A stretch of DNA of 64,000 bases, taken from Chlorobiaceae bacterium (lineage in GTDB: Bacteria > Bacteroidota > Chlorobiia > Chlorobiales > Chlorobiaceae). The stretch's first letter is position 1. Every line of letters begins with the position of its first letter. Made by a program: the position numbers and the translations under genes. Shown piece by piece: positions 33,828-45,090 of this stretch. The notes under the pieces are model-generated. The model was not told the origin of the DNA. It did not search any database and worked only from the letters and a program-made list of their open reading frames with translations. The stretch covers positions 1 through 64,000 of the forward strand of contig JAAXWS010000002.1 in the NCBI GenBank assembly GCA_013334865.1, read 5' to 3'.

Positions 33828-33851
33828 CAATCACAAACCATCCGTACAAGC

Positions 33852-35132
33852 GTGGAACCATTTGAAAAAGCCGCATCGGCCATCGATTCCCTCTTTTCGA
33901 GGAGTTCCCTCCCCGCAGGGGTGAGCCGCGTCCTGCCCGAGGCGGCGGGAGCGGCGTTCTGGCCGGCAGGATTTATCCTCTCCGGCATCAACGCAGGCAT
34001 CAAGCCCCAGCGCAAGGACCTCATGCTGCTGCTTTCCGACGCGCCAGCCAGCGCGGCCTCGGTCTTTACCACCAACCGCTGCTCTGCGGCACCGGTCGAG
34101 CTGTCGAAGATCCATCTCGCCGCCACGTCCGGCCGGATGCGTGCCGTCGTCTGCAACAGCGGCAACGCCAACGCGGCCACCGGGGCCAGGGGCATGCAGG
34201 ATGCAGCACGAATGGCGGACGATACGGCGGATGCGTTCGGGCTCGAGCCTGAAGAGGTGCTCGTCGCCTCCACCGGCGTCATCGGCCAACTGCTTCCCAC
34301 CGAGAAGATCGCGGCAGCCATGCCGGCGCTCCGGGATGCCGCTGGCCCGCAGCAGTGGAGAGATGCCGCCGAGGCGATCATGACCACCGACACCTTCCCG
34401 AAGTTTTTTGCGGTCGACGTCGCGCTGTCTGGCGGTACGGCACGGATCGCCGGCATCGCCAAAGGCTCGGGCATGATTTGCCCTGACATGGCCACCATGC
34501 TGGCGTTCCTCTGCACCGACGCCGATTTCGAGCCGGCGCTCCTCCAGGAGCACCTCTCGGCCGCCAACGCCGTGAGCTTCAACGCCATCACGGTCGACGG
34601 CGACACCAGCACCAACGACATGGCGGCCATCCTTGCCAGCGGCAGGGGGCCCGCTGTCGCGAAGGGCAGCGACGACAGCCGGCTGTTCGGCGAGGCCCTC
34701 AGGGCGGTCATGACCATGCTGGCCCAGCTCATCGTGGTCGACGGCGAAGGGGCGACCAAGTTCGTCGAGATCCGCATCGAAGGCGCTGCAAACGACGACG
34801 AGGCGCAGATGGCCGCCATGACCGTGGCTAACTCCCCGCTCGTCAAGACGGCCATCCACGGCGAGGACGCCAACTGGGGGCGGATCATCGCAGCCGTCGG
34901 GCGCTCCGGCGCGTCGTTCGTCCAGGAGGAGCTCGCCGTCTGGTTCGACGCGCTGCCGATCCTGAAGCCGGGCCTTGATGCCAGCTTCTCCGAGGAGGAG
35001 GCCAAGAAGGTCATCTCGAAGGATGCCTACGCCATCACGGTCAGCCTGGGTGGCGGCCCCGGCATTGCGACCGTCTGGACCTGCGACCTGAGCAAGCGTT
35101 ACATCGAAATCAACGGCAGCTACCGCAGCTGA
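33852..35132 (+). CDS. argJ: Bifunctional ornithine acetyltransferase / N-acetylglutamate synthase
   Basis: 426 residues, GTG start (33852). It recycles the acetyl group from N-acetylornithine to glutamate. The precursor is self-cleaved before a Thr nucleophile: T215 in [15 protein letters not shown]. Other family stretches: [24 protein letters not shown] and [15 protein letters not shown]. Cyclic-pathway enzyme, so a separate argA is not required once the pathway is primed. Confidence 0.95.
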   Translation: MEPFEKAASAIDSLFSRSSLPAGVSRVLPEAAGAAFWPAGFILSGINAGIKPQRKDLMLLLSDAPASAASVFTTNRCSAAPVELSKIHLAATSGRMRAVVCNSGNANAATGARGMQDAARMADDTADAFGLEPEEVLVASTGVIGQLLPTEKIAAAMPALRDAAGPQQWRDAAEAIMTTDTFPKFFAVDVALSGGTARIAGIAKGSGMICPDMATMLAFLCTDADFEPALLQEHLSAANAVSFNAITVDGDTSTNDMAAILASGRGPAVAKGSDDSRLFGEALRAVMTMLAQLIVVDGEGATKFVEIRIEGAANDDEAQMAAMTVANSPLVKTAIHGEDANWGRIIAAVGRSGASFVQEELAVWFDALPILKPGLDASFSEEEAKKVISKDAYAITVSLGGGPGIATVWTCDLSKRYIEINGSYRS

Positions 35133-35164
35133 CCGGAACCCTCCACCATTCACCCGATTTTGCC

Positions 35165-36058
35165 ATGGAACAGATGTGCAGCGAATTCCGCCCCGAAGGC
35201 AACAAACCCCGCCAGGCCATCGGCCAGGTGCTTATCGAGGCGCTGCCCTACATCAGGAAGTTCGAGGGCAAGACCTTCGTCATCAAGTACGGCGGCGCCG
35301 CCATGAAGGACGAGGTGCTCAAGAACACCTTCGCCGAGAACGTCACCCTGCTCAGGAAGGTCGGCATCAACGTCGTGATCGTGCACGGCGGCGGCGACGC
35401 CATCACAAAGACCTCCGAGAAGCTCGGACTGCAGACCACCTTCGTACACGGCAAGCGCGTGACCGATCGGGAAACGATCGACGTGGTGCAGATGACCCTT
35501 GCCGGCAAGGTCAACCAGGACATCGTCCAGCTCATCAACGAGGACGGAGGCAACGCCGTCGGCGTCAGCGGCCTCGATGCCGACACCATCAGGGCCGTCC
35601 CCTCGCCCAAAGCCGCGACGCTCGGCCTGGTCGGCGACGTGGCGGAGATCAACACCAAGTACATCGACCTGCTCTGCAACGCCGGGCTGATTCCGGTGAT
35701 CGCTCCGATCGGCTTCGACCTCGAGAGCAACATCTACAACATCAACGCCGACGACGCGGCGGCTGCCATCGCCGTGGCGCTGAAGGCGGAAAAGCTGATC
35801 TACGTCAGCGATGTCGAAGGGGTAAGGGTGGGCAACCGCTTCCTCAAGACCGTCTGCAAGGCCGATGCGGCGGACTTCATCGAGAAGGGCATCATCACCG
35901 GGGGCATGATCCCCAAGGTGGTCTCGGCATACCAGACCCTCGACGGCGGCGTGGGCAAGGTCCATCTCATCGACGGCAAGCAGATCCACTCGCTCCTGCT
36001 CGAGATCTTTACGAACGAGGGTGTCGGCACGCAGTTCGTCATCGAAATCGAATCCTAA
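35165..36058 (+). CDS. argB: N-acetylglutamate kinase
   Basis: 297 residues. Phosphorylates N-acetylglutamate with ATP. Phosphate-binding KYGGAAMKD, substrate loop [10 protein letters not shown] and the C-terminal GGMIPKV... segment are intact. An N-terminal extension of about 40 residues ([18 protein letters not shown]) is the helix that builds arginine-sensitive hexamers in many bacteria, so feedback inhibition by arginine is plausible. Confidence 0.96.
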   Translation: MEQMCSEFRPEGNKPRQAIGQVLIEALPYIRKFEGKTFVIKYGGAAMKDEVLKNTFAENVTLLRKVGINVVIVHGGGDAITKTSEKLGLQTTFVHGKRVTDRETIDVVQMTLAGKVNQDIVQLINEDGGNAVGVSGLDADTIRAVPSPKAATLGLVGDVAEINTKYIDLLCNAGLIPVIAPIGFDLESNIYNINADDAAAAIAVALKAEKLIYVSDVEGVRVGNRFLKTVCKADAADFIEKGIITGGMIPKVVSAYQTLDGGVGKVHLIDGKQIHSLLLEIFTNEGVGTQFVIEIES

Positions 36059-36088
36059 CACATATTCAACACAGGAAATAAGGAACAT

Positions 36089-37105
36089 ATGAGCCACCAC
36101 GAGGCCACGCATAGCTCCGGGAAACGCGATTTTCTCGGATTCACCGGACTGGATGCCGGCAAGATCATCGAGCTGTTCGACTATTCGCTCCATATCAAGC
36201 GCAACCGCGAGCAGAACCGCAACAGCGACGAGTTCCGTCCGATCAGGCACAAGACGGTGGCCATGATCTTCAGCAAGCCCTCCCTGCGCACCAGGGTCTC
36301 CTTCGAGCTTGGCGTCTATGAGCTTGGCGGCCACGCCATCAGCCTCGAAGGCAAGGCGATCGGCGTCGGCGAGCGCGAATCGGTCGAGGATATCGCAAGG
36401 CTGCTCTCCCGCTACAACGACGCCATCGTGGCGAGGCTGCACGAGCATTCGATCATCGAAACCCTTGCCTCCCACGCCGACATACCGGTCATCAATGCGC
36501 TGACCGACCTCTCGCATCCCTGCCAGGTGCTGGCCGACGCCTTCACCCTGTACGAAAAGGGGCTGTGGCACGACGGCATCAAGGTGGTGTTCGTCGGCGA
36601 CGGCAACAACGTGGCCAACTCCTGGATCGAGCTTGCAGGCATCCTGCCCTTCAATTTCGTGCTCACCTGCCCTCCCGGCTACATGCCCGACGAGCAGCTG
36701 CTCCAGCAGGCCCGCAGCCGTGCGAAGGGGACCATCGAGATCGTCCACGACCCGTACCAGGCGGTGAAAGATGCCGACGTGCTCTACACCGACGTGTGGA
36801 CGAGCATGGGCCAGGAGGAGGAGAGCGCTGAAAGGCTCCGGGTCTTCAAGGAGTACCAGATCAACAGCGCCCTGCTCGCGGAAGCCAAGGCCTCGGCAGT
36901 CGTCATGCACTGCATGCCTGCGCATCGCGGCCAGGAGATCAGCGCCGAGGTGATGGACGGCCCGCAATCGATCATCATCGACGAGGCCGAAAACCGCCTG
37001 CACGTGCAGAAGGCGCTTATGGTCAAGCTGATGAACCACGACGAGTACCGCAAGTTCCACCTGACCCACCGCCTCATGAGGGCAGCCAACAGCCTGAAAT
37101 CCTGA
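36089..37105 (+). CDS. argF: Ornithine carbamoyltransferase
   Basis: 338 residues. Makes citrulline from ornithine and carbamoyl phosphate. SKPSLRTR is the carbamoyl-phosphate (SxRTR) motif, LSHPCQVLAD contains the HPCQ motif and MHCMPAHRGQ the conserved HC(L/M)PAHRG ornithine site. It follows argB by 30 bases and precedes argR by 13. Confidence 0.96.
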   Translation: MSHHEATHSSGKRDFLGFTGLDAGKIIELFDYSLHIKRNREQNRNSDEFRPIRHKTVAMIFSKPSLRTRVSFELGVYELGGHAISLEGKAIGVGERESVEDIARLLSRYNDAIVARLHEHSIIETLASHADIPVINALTDLSHPCQVLADAFTLYEKGLWHDGIKVVFVGDGNNVANSWIELAGILPFNFVLTCPPGYMPDEQLLQQARSRAKGTIEIVHDPYQAVKDADVLYTDVWTSMGQEEESAERLRVFKEYQINSALLAEAKASAVVMHCMPAHRGQEISAEVMDGPQSIIIDEAENRLHVQKALMVKLMNHDEYRKFHLTHRLMRAANSLKS

Positions 37106-37118
37106 CCTGGACTCCGCC

Positions 37119-37565
37119 ATGAACAAGACGTACAGGCAGAGGAAGATCAGGGAGCTTGTCGAAAGCCGCCAGGTAGGCGGGCAGCTGGAGCTGCTCGACC
37201 TGCTGAAGGCGGCCGGCATCAGTGTCGCCCAGGCCACCCTTTCGAGGGACTTCGCCGAGCTCGGCATCGTCAGGAAGCGCGTCGGGCAGAGGTACCGGCT
37301 CGAGCTTCCGGAGGCCTCCACCGAAGACATCATCAAGGGGCTCGTCGGCATGGAGGTGCTGTCGGTCGCCTCGAACGAAACCTCGATCATCATCAGGACG
37401 CTACCCGGCCGCGCGCACGGCGTCGGCTCGTTCCTCGACCGCCTCAGGAGCCGGGAGATACTCGGCACCATCGCCGGAGACGACACGGTGCTCGTGATTC
37501 CTGCATCGGTTACGAAAATATCGGCGGTCAAATCCTATATTCAGAAAAGCCTTTCACAACCATGA
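37119..37565 (+). CDS. argR: Arginine repressor ArgR
   Basis: 148 residues. N-terminal winged helix (about 5-65, with the recognition helix [18 protein letters not shown]) and C-terminal hexamerisation/arginine domain with [13 protein letters not shown] and [11 protein letters not shown] (conserved GTIAGDDT). Lies inside the operon it should control; see the candidate operator at 32747. Confidence 0.95.
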   Translation: MNKTYRQRKIRELVESRQVGGQLELLDLLKAAGISVAQATLSRDFAELGIVRKRVGQRYRLELPEASTEDIIKGLVGMEVLSVASNETSIIIRTLPGRAHGVGSFLDRLRSREILGTIAGDDTVLVIPASVTKISAVKSYIQKSLSQP

Positions 37566-37581
37566 AACAGAGTATCGCAGC

Positions 37582-38784
<1,203 letters not shown>

Positions 38785-38785
38785 C

Positions 38786-38841
38786 AGTTGATAGTTGATA
38801 GTTGATAGTTGATAGTTGATAGTTGATAGTGGATAGTTGAT
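38786..38841. repeat. Heptamer tandem repeat (AGTTGAT)8 and inverted relatives around the argG terminator
   Basis: Eight tandem 7-base units, AGTTGAT except the seventh (AGTGGAT), begin immediately after the argG stop codon. Complementary units (ACTATCA, ACTATCC) form a short array at 38963-38995 upstream of argH. Together they could pair across the terminator. Such short tandem repeats are known from intergenic regions of several Chlorobi and cyanobacteria. Confidence 0.8.
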
Positions 38842-38862
38842 TTGAATCGGACGTCGATCCGA

Positions 38863-38894
38863 AAGCAGGCGCGGTCTCCCGCGCCTGCTTTTTT
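38863..38894 (+). terminator. Terminator after argG
   Basis: AAGCAGGCGCGG (38863-38874) pairs with CCGCGCCTGCTT (38879-38890) around TCTC, followed by T-rich sequence. It separates argH from the argCJBFRG transcript. Confidence 0.93.
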
Positions 38895-39041
38895 GATGCC
38901 CGTTGCACGATGTACCGGGATGATATGAATCCGGGGGAGTACCTCGCCCCCGCCCTTTCTTCACTATCAACTATCCACTATCAACTATCCACTATTTCCC
39001 GTATTTTCCAGCAAACGTTTCGGAAACCTATCGTCCATACC

Positions 39042-40427
39042 ATGTCCAATCAGAAGGAACTCCTCTGGCAAAGCCGTTTTTCCCAGCCGTTCGACCGGGA
39101 AGCGCTGAAGTTCTCCTCCTCCGTCCACGTCGATGGCCTCCTCTACCGTGAGGACATCCAGGGCTCGATCGCCCACGCGACGATGCTTGCCGAGGAGGGC
39201 ATCATTTCAGGCGAGGAGGCCGGACAGATCGTCGAGGGGCTCAGGGCCGTGGAGCAGGAGCTTGAAAGCGGAGCGCTGGTTCCGGTCTGGGAGGACGAGG
39301 ATATCCATACGGTGATCGAGAACCGCCTGAAGGAACTGATCGGCCCGGCCGCAGGCAAGCTGCACTCCGGCAGGAGCAGGAACGACCAGGTGGCGACCGA
39401 CACAAGGCTCTACCTGCGCAGGAACATCGACTGCCTCACCGGCCTGATCGCCGGGATGCAGTCGACGCTGCTGGATAAGGCCGAGCGCTACAGCAGGACC
39501 ATCATGTTCGGCTACACCCACCTGCAGCGTGCGCAGCCGATGTCGGCCGGCCACTACTATATGGCCTGGCACTCGATGTTCGGCCGGGACGCATCCAGGC
39601 TGTCCGACCTCAGGAAGCGGGCCAACGTCTCCCCTCTCGGCGCGGCCGCCTTCGCCGGCAGCACCCTTCCGCTGAACACGGCGCGCTCGGCCGAACTGCT
39701 CGGCTTCGAAGGAGTCTTCTCGAACAGCATCGATGCGGTCAGCGACCGCGACCTGGTGATCGAGTTCATCTCGGCCTGCGCGACCGTCATGATGCACCTG
39801 TCGCGCTTTTCGGAGGACGTGATCCTGTGGAGTTCGGCGGAGTTCAACTACCTCGGCATCAGCGACGCCTTCGCTACCGGTTCCTCCATCATGCCGCAGA
39901 AGAAGAACGCCGACATCGCCGAGCTGGTCCGTGGCAAGACCGGCCGCGTCTACGGCAACCTGATGAACATCCTGACCATCATGAAGGGGCTACCGCTTTC
40001 CTACAACCGGGACATGCAGGAGGACAAACCGCCGCTTTTCGACACCGCCGAAACCACCGCCCAGAGCCTTTCGATCTTCAGGCGCATGCTCGAGAATACC
40101 TGGCTGAACGAAGAGCGCCTGGCCAGGCTGACGGCAGATGACCTGAGCCTCGCGACCGAGATCGCCGAGTACCTGGTCAGGAAGCAGATCCCCTTCCGCG
40201 ACGCCCACCGCATCACCGGCAAGATTGTCGCCTACGCCATCGAGCAGGACAAGAGCCTTCCCTCGATCGGCCTGGACGAGTACCGCACCTTCTCGGAGGC
40301 GTTCGACGAAGGGATCTATGACGACCTGAAACCCGACGCCAGCGTCAATTCGAAGAAGACCTCGGGAAGCTGCTCGTTCCGATCCGTGGAGGAGCAGATC
40401 GCCAGGGCGCGGGCCTCGAAGAAATAA
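39042..40427 (+). CDS. argH: Argininosuccinate lyase
   Basis: 461 residues. Cleaves argininosuccinate to arginine and fumarate. Family signatures: [12 protein letters not shown] near the active site, TLPLNTARS and the flexible signature loop [16 protein letters not shown] with the catalytic Ser. The chosen ATG (39042) is where homology starts; the frame reaches further upstream only through the repeat array. It has its own leader of about 150 bases. Confidence 0.96.
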   Translation: MSNQKELLWQSRFSQPFDREALKFSSSVHVDGLLYREDIQGSIAHATMLAEEGIISGEEAGQIVEGLRAVEQELESGALVPVWEDEDIHTVIENRLKELIGPAAGKLHSGRSRNDQVATDTRLYLRRNIDCLTGLIAGMQSTLLDKAERYSRTIMFGYTHLQRAQPMSAGHYYMAWHSMFGRDASRLSDLRKRANVSPLGAAAFAGSTLPLNTARSAELLGFEGVFSNSIDAVSDRDLVIEFISACATVMMHLSRFSEDVILWSSAEFNYLGISDAFATGSSIMPQKKNADIAELVRGKTGRVYGNLMNILTIMKGLPLSYNRDMQEDKPPLFDTAETTAQSLSIFRRMLENTWLNEERLARLTADDLSLATEIAEYLVRKQIPFRDAHRITGKIVAYAIEQDKSLPSIGLDEYRTFSEAFDEGIYDDLKPDASVNSKKTSGSCSFRSVEEQIARARASKK

Positions 40428-40481
40428 TTGGGCTTCGAGTGCCCCCCTATTCGACTGATGGGGGCTATGCCACAGAAATAG

Positions 40482-40508
40482 ACAAGGGCGCCTCGAGGGC
40501 GCCCTTGT
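40482..40508. terminator. Hairpin between converging argH and prc
   Basis: ACAAGGGCGC (40482-40491) pairs with GCGCCCTTGT (40499-40508) around a 7-nt loop. No clear T-run on either side, so its termination strength is unsure. Confidence 0.55.
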
Positions 40509-40514
40509 GGTTGC

Positions 40515-42575
40515 TTACCTTGCCGGCTGATGCGTGGCTGCTGCCGGCGTGGCCTTCCGGGCCATCAGGTCGTTCATGATGACCCCTGTTTCCTGGAGGA
40601 GAATGTCGGTCTTCTTCTTGCCCTGCCTTTCCTGGCCCCAGCGCTCCTGGATGCGTTTCAGGGAGAGGCTTTCGGTTTTGAATGCCGATTCGAGCAGCGA
40701 GACCTCCTTCCGTTTCCTGATCCTGCTCAATGCGGCCTGGTCGCGGAGATAGGCTTGGTAGGTCTGGTCAACGGCGGCCTGCTCCTGGAATTTCTGCTTC
40801 ACGGACGCGATATCCTCCCTGGTGACGTCGTTCTCGGGTGTGAAGAGCGCCTTCGTGGTGGTTGTCCACGGCAGGCTGCTGGTATAGGTGTCCTCGCCAA
40901 CGCCGGCGGAATCGATCATCGACGGCAGGATGATGTCGGGGACCACTCCGATATGCTGGGTGCTCCCTCCCGAGATGCGGTAGAACTTCGCGATCGTCAG
41001 CTTGAGCTGACCGAGGTCAGGCTGCTTCACGAACATGCTGAACGGGCGCTGGAGGCGGACGATGCTCTGCACCGTGCCCTTGCCGAAGGTGCGCTCCCCG
41101 ACGATCAGGCCGCGGCCGTAGTCCTGGATCGCCGCGGCGAAGATCTCCGACGCCGAGGCGCTGTAACGGTTCACCAGCACGGTAAGCGGGCCTTCGTACT
41201 GCACCCGGCTGTCTTCGTCGCGAAGCACGGTCTTGCCTCCCCTGGAATCGCTGACCTGGACGACCGGGCCATCGTGGATGAACAGGCCTGTCACGTTGAC
41301 CGCCTCCTCCAGTGATCCCCCTCCGTTCTCACGGAGATCGATGATGATCCCTTCCACCTTCTGCTGTTTCAGCTCGGCAAGGATCCTCGAAACGTCCCTG
41401 GAGGTGCTGGCATAGTTCTTCTTCTGCTGGCGCTCTCCCTCGAAATCAAGGTAGAACGAGGGGATGACGATGACGCCGATCCTGTGGCCATCCTGCGTGA
41501 TGATTTTCTTCTGTGCAGCCTGCTCCTGGAGGTCGACCCGGTCCCGCACCAGACGGACGATCTTTGACGGGCCCTTGCCAGCCTGGCTGGCAGGCAGGAT
41601 GCTCAGCCTTACCACCGTACCTTTTTTGCCACGGATCAGTTTGACCACGTCGTTGATCCTCCAGCCGATCACGTCGACAAGCTCCCCTGCATTGCCCTGT
41701 CCCACGCCAACGATCTTGTCGCCTTTCTTCAGCAGGTTACTCTTGAATGCCGGACCTCCCGGAATGATCTCGTTGACCACCGTATACTCGTTCTCCATCT
41801 GGAGCTTGGCGCCAATCCCCTCGAGCGAACGGCTCATGTCGATCTGGAAGTTCTCGAACTCCTCAGGTGAGAAGTAGCTCGTATGCGGATCGAACGATGT
41901 GGTGAGCGCATAGGTGTACGCGAGGAATGCATCCTCAGGCTTCTGGCGGTCAAGCAGCTTCAGCCGGTTGGTATAACTTTTGACAAGGGCAGAAGAGATG
42001 TTCCTGTTGCCATCACCCGCGAACTTCATGCCGAGGTACTGGTATTTCAGCTCCTTGCGCCAGAGATCCTGGAGCTGGCTGCGGTCGGCCGGCCAGGGAT
42101 TGTTCTTGCGCTCGATGTCGAGGGTCTCCGGAACGGTGAAATTGAACTTCGTGCCCGCCTTCAGCGTCGAGATCATGAACTCCATCTTCTCGCGGGCACG
42201 CTGCAGGAACAGGTTGTAGATCGTGAAGCCTGCTGAAGGATTCCCCGAAACGAAGTCGTCGTCGATCCTTGTCCCCACCTCTTTGCGCAACCGGTCGACT
42301 TCGTAGGCCATGAAATAGGAGCGGTTGTTGTCGAGGTTCTCGAGGAAACGGTTGAATACCTGCTGCGACAGCGAATCGTTGGCCGGAACCTTCCGGTAGT
42401 GGTTCTGGAGCAGGTACTGCGCTATGTAGCGGGAGGCCTCCTCTTCAGCCGCGGTGGGCTTCAGGGGGGGCGATGCGGTACGGTTTGTCACGGCATGCGA
42501 GCTCACGGCCGGAGCCAGCAGGGCGAGCAACAGCATCAGGGTGGAAATCAGAGGGGCACGAAGCTTCTTCATCAT
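40515..42575 (-). CDS. prc: C-terminal processing (tail-specific) protease Prc
   Basis: 686 residues, close to the E. coli length. Signal peptide (to about residue 27), N-terminal helical domain, PDZ domain (GIGAKLQMENEYTVVNEIIPGGPAF) and the S41 peptidase core: IIDLRENGGGSLEEAV, NRYSASASEIFAAAI (catalytic Ser) and GERTFGKGTVQ (catalytic Lys). The C-terminal helical part follows. It trims or degrades periplasmic proteins by recognising apolar C-termini. Confidence 0.94.
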   Translation of the reverse strand: MMKKLRAPLISTLMLLLALLAPAVSSHAVTNRTASPPLKPTAAEEEASRYIAQYLLQNHYRKVPANDSLSQQVFNRFLENLDNNRSYFMAYEVDRLRKEVGTRIDDDFVSGNPSAGFTIYNLFLQRAREKMEFMISTLKAGTKFNFTVPETLDIERKNNPWPADRSQLQDLWRKELKYQYLGMKFAGDGNRNISSALVKSYTNRLKLLDRQKPEDAFLAYTYALTTSFDPHTSYFSPEEFENFQIDMSRSLEGIGAKLQMENEYTVVNEIIPGGPAFKSNLLKKGDKIVGVGQGNAGELVDVIGWRINDVVKLIRGKKGTVVRLSILPASQAGKGPSKIVRLVRDRVDLQEQAAQKKIITQDGHRIGVIVIPSFYLDFEGERQQKKNYASTSRDVSRILAELKQQKVEGIIIDLRENGGGSLEEAVNVTGLFIHDGPVVQVSDSRGGKTVLRDEDSRVQYEGPLTVLVNRYSASASEIFAAAIQDYGRGLIVGERTFGKGTVQSIVRLQRPFSMFVKQPDLGQLKLTIAKFYRISGGSTQHIGVVPDIILPSMIDSAGVGEDTYTSSLPWTTTTKALFTPENDVTREDIASVKQKFQEQAAVDQTYQAYLRDQAALSRIRKRKEVSLLESAFKTESLSLKRIQERWGQERQGKKKTDILLQETGVIMNDLMARKATPAAATHQPAR

Positions 42576-42748
42576 CGTCGACGACGCTTGTTAGTAATTC
42601 TGGAGAATGGAACGTATCGCTATGTAACGGATTGCAGAGTCAAATATATTATATTCCAGCGGACACTTTCAGCCGGATACGTTTTTTTTATGGATCGTAT
42701 AAGAAAATCCTGATCCTGTTACATACAAAATCAAAAGGAGCGCCTTTT

Positions 42749-43723
42749 ATGGAAAAGAAGCACACCAGTTACAAAGAGCTTGGACTGGTCAACAGCCGTG
42801 AGATGTTCGCCCAGGCCGTCAAGGGCGGCTACGCCATACCCGCCTACAACTTCAACAACCTTGAACAGCTCCAGGCGATCGTCATGGCCTGCGTCGAAAC
42901 CGCCTCGCCGGTCATCCTGCAGGTCTCGAAAGGCGCGCGAAGCTATGCCAACCAGACGCTGCTCCGCCATCTGGCCGCCGGTGCCGTCGAATATGCCGCA
43001 GAGCTCGGCAAGGAGATTCCGATCGTCCTGCACCTCGACCACGGCGACAGCTTCGAACTGTGCAAGGACTGCATCGAGACCGGCTTCTCGTCGGTCATGA
43101 TCGACGGTTCGCACCTCAGCTACGAGGACAACGTGAAGCTCACCCGCCAGGTCGTCGAGTATGCCCACCAGCACGACGTCACGGTAGAGGGCGAGCTCGG
43201 CGTGCTTGCAGGCATCGAGGATGAGGTCCACGCCGCGCACCACACCTACACCGAGCCCGACCAGGTCGAGGACTTCGTCAAGAAGACGGGTGTCGACAGC
43301 CTGGCCATCGCCATCGGTACCTCGCACGGCGCCTTCAAGTTCAAGCCGGGCGAAGATCCGAAGATCAGGCTCGACATCCTTGCCGAGATCGAGCGCCGTA
43401 TACCCGGGTTCCCGATCGTCCTGCATGGCGCTTCATCGGTTCCCCAGGAACTGGTAAAGACCATCAATACTTACGGCGGAAGGCTCAAGGATGCGATCGG
43501 CATCGGTGAAGACCAGCTCAGGGAGGCTGCCCGTTCGGCTGTCTGCAAGATCAATATCGACTCCGACGGCAGGCTCGCCATGACCGCAGCCATCCGCAAG
43601 GTGTTTGTCGAGAAGCCGGAGGAGTTCGATCCGCGCAAATACCTCGGACCTGCCCGCGACTCCCTCAAGGAGCTCTACAAGCACAAGATCGTCAACGTGC
43701 TCGGTTCGAACGGCAAGGCGTAA
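42749..43723 (+). CDS. fba: Class II fructose-1,6-bisphosphate aldolase
   Basis: 324 residues. Zinc enzyme of gluconeogenic sugar building from triose phosphates, downstream of the reductive TCA cycle. PAYNFNNLEQLQAI, HLDHGDSFE (zinc/DHG motif), SHLSYEDNV, EGELGVLAGIEDEV and HGASSVPQE are conserved. AAAAGGAG is 8 bases before the ATG at 42749; the ORF runs 92 codons further upstream without similarity and across prc, so the short form is right. Confidence 0.94.
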   Translation: MEKKHTSYKELGLVNSREMFAQAVKGGYAIPAYNFNNLEQLQAIVMACVETASPVILQVSKGARSYANQTLLRHLAAGAVEYAAELGKEIPIVLHLDHGDSFELCKDCIETGFSSVMIDGSHLSYEDNVKLTRQVVEYAHQHDVTVEGELGVLAGIEDEVHAAHHTYTEPDQVEDFVKKTGVDSLAIAIGTSHGAFKFKPGEDPKIRLDILAEIERRIPGFPIVLHGASSVPQELVKTINTYGGRLKDAIGIGEDQLREAARSAVCKINIDSDGRLAMTAAIRKVFVEKPEEFDPRKYLGPARDSLKELYKHKIVNVLGSNGKA

Positions 43724-43749
43724 AAAGAGGGGAAGGACTACAGGGACAT

Positions 43750-43829
43750 AAAGGACTGAAAGGACATCAGGGAGAAGATAAGCAGGTTTTTCTTGAACGC
43801 TGCTGTCCCTGATGTCCTTTCAGTCCCTT
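43750..43829. repeat. 24-base inverted repeat between converging fba and M20 genes
   Basis: AAAGGACTGAAAGGACATCAGGGA (43750-43773, first 20 bases AAAGGACTGAAAGGACATCA) is nearly perfectly complementary to 43806-43829, with a 32-base spacer and one bulge near the outer end. A related word (GGACTACAGGGACATAAAGG) precedes it. It may work as a joint terminator or belong to a dispersed repeat family. Confidence 0.7.
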
Positions 43830-43842
43830 TCTTCATTTCTGC

Positions 43843-45063
43843 TCACCGTTCGAGGAAGCGCATCGCCAGGTAGCTCATCAGGCCGACGCCGGTCTCAAGG
43901 GCCGATTCGTCCGGATCGAAGCCCGGAGAGTGCAGGTTGTTGCCCGGCCCGATGCCGTCCACAGCCGTACCCAGCTGCCAGAAGGTGCCCGGGCACTCCC
44001 GGAGGAAATAGGCGAAATCTTCCGCGGTCATGAGCTTTTCGGAGTTGAGTACCCGCTCTTCGCCGAGGAACTCCTTGGCAGCATCCCATGCGATATCGGT
44101 CATGTCAGGGTCGTTGGACAGCACCGGATAACCGGTTCGTATCTCGACATCAGCCTTGACGTCGAAAGCGTCGGCGACCTGCCTGACGGTGCGTTCCAGT
44201 CGTTCGTGCAGGATCGACCGAAGCTCTTCGTTCATCGTACGCATCGTGCCGGACATGCTCACCTTGCCTGGAATGACGTTGGTGGCATTGCCTCCGTTGA
44301 TCGAGCAGATCGAGAGCACCGCTGGCTCGTGCGGTGGAGTAAGCCTGCTGACCAGGTGCTGGAGAGCCGTGATGATCTGTGCCGATGCGAGGATGGGATC
44401 CCTGGTCTTGTGGGGGGCGGAGGCGTGCCCGCCCTGGCCGTTGACCGTGATGTGGACTTCGTCGGTCGCCGCCATCAGCGGACCCTTGCAGAGGGCGACG
44501 CTGCCGGAAGGAACGCTCGGGAAGCAGTGCTGGCCGAAAATGGCCGCCGGCCGGTACTTCTCGAGAAGCCCTGCATCGATCATCGGTTTCGCGCCGCCGG
44601 GAGCCTTCTCCTCCGCCGGCTGGAAAATCAGCAGGACATCCCCCTTGATCTGATCACGCATGGCCGAAAGAATCTTCGCGGTGCCAAGCAGCATGGCCGA
44701 ATGCATGTCGTGCCCACAGGCGTGCATGCATCCGGAATTTTGGGAACAGAAGCCGTGGGCGTTCTCCTCCTGGACCGGAAGGGCATCAATGTCGGCGCGA
44801 AGCGCCACCGTCCGGCGCGTGCCGGACGAAATTGGCGCAGTGCCGCGGATGAGCGCCACGACACCCGTCTCGAGCAGCTGGGGCTCAGGGATGATGGCGA
44901 TGCTTTCGAGATACTCCTTGATGAACGCCGTCGTGCGGAACTCCTGGAAGGAGAGCTCCGGATGCCGGTGGATCTCCCGGCGCAGGTTCACGACCTCGGG
45001 CTGGATCTCCCTTGCTGCCTTCCGTATTCTGTTGGCAATGGCACTGAATGGCTCAGCTTGCAT
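43843..45063 (-). CDS. M20-family metal-dependent amidohydrolase
   Basis: 406 residues. Recognised by RREIHRHPELSFQE at the start, the zinc/metal loop CMHACGHDMHSAMLLG and AEEKAPGGAKPMI (general base Glu pair), GQHCFPSVPSG and the dimerisation insert VNGQGGHASAPHKTRDPI. Family members hydrolyse N-acyl amino acids (hippurate, IAA-amino acids, N-acetyl-diaminopimelate); substrate is undetermined. Cytoplasmic. Starts 28 bases before the end of the CBS-protein gene's neighbourhood, same strand, no overlap. Confidence 0.88.
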   Translation of the reverse strand: MQAEPFSAIANRIRKAAREIQPEVVNLRREIHRHPELSFQEFRTTAFIKEYLESIAIIPEPQLLETGVVALIRGTAPISSGTRRTVALRADIDALPVQEENAHGFCSQNSGCMHACGHDMHSAMLLGTAKILSAMRDQIKGDVLLIFQPAEEKAPGGAKPMIDAGLLEKYRPAAIFGQHCFPSVPSGSVALCKGPLMAATDEVHITVNGQGGHASAPHKTRDPILASAQIITALQHLVSRLTPPHEPAVLSICSINGGNATNVIPGKVSMSGTMRTMNEELRSILHERLERTVRQVADAFDVKADVEIRTGYPVLSNDPDMTDIAWDAAKEFLGEERVLNSEKLMTAEDFAYFLRECPGTFWQLGTAVDGIGPGNNLHSPGFDPDESALETGVGLMSYLAMRFLER

Positions 45064-45090
45064 AAAATGTTTTAATAATGATATTTATGG

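Noticed and set aside
35150-37531. A 793-codon open frame on the minus strand opposite argB, argF and argR
   Set aside because: It is antisense to three clearly recognised genes with family signatures, has low-complexity Asp/Val/His-rich translation and no domain. GC-rich genes often open long antisense frames.
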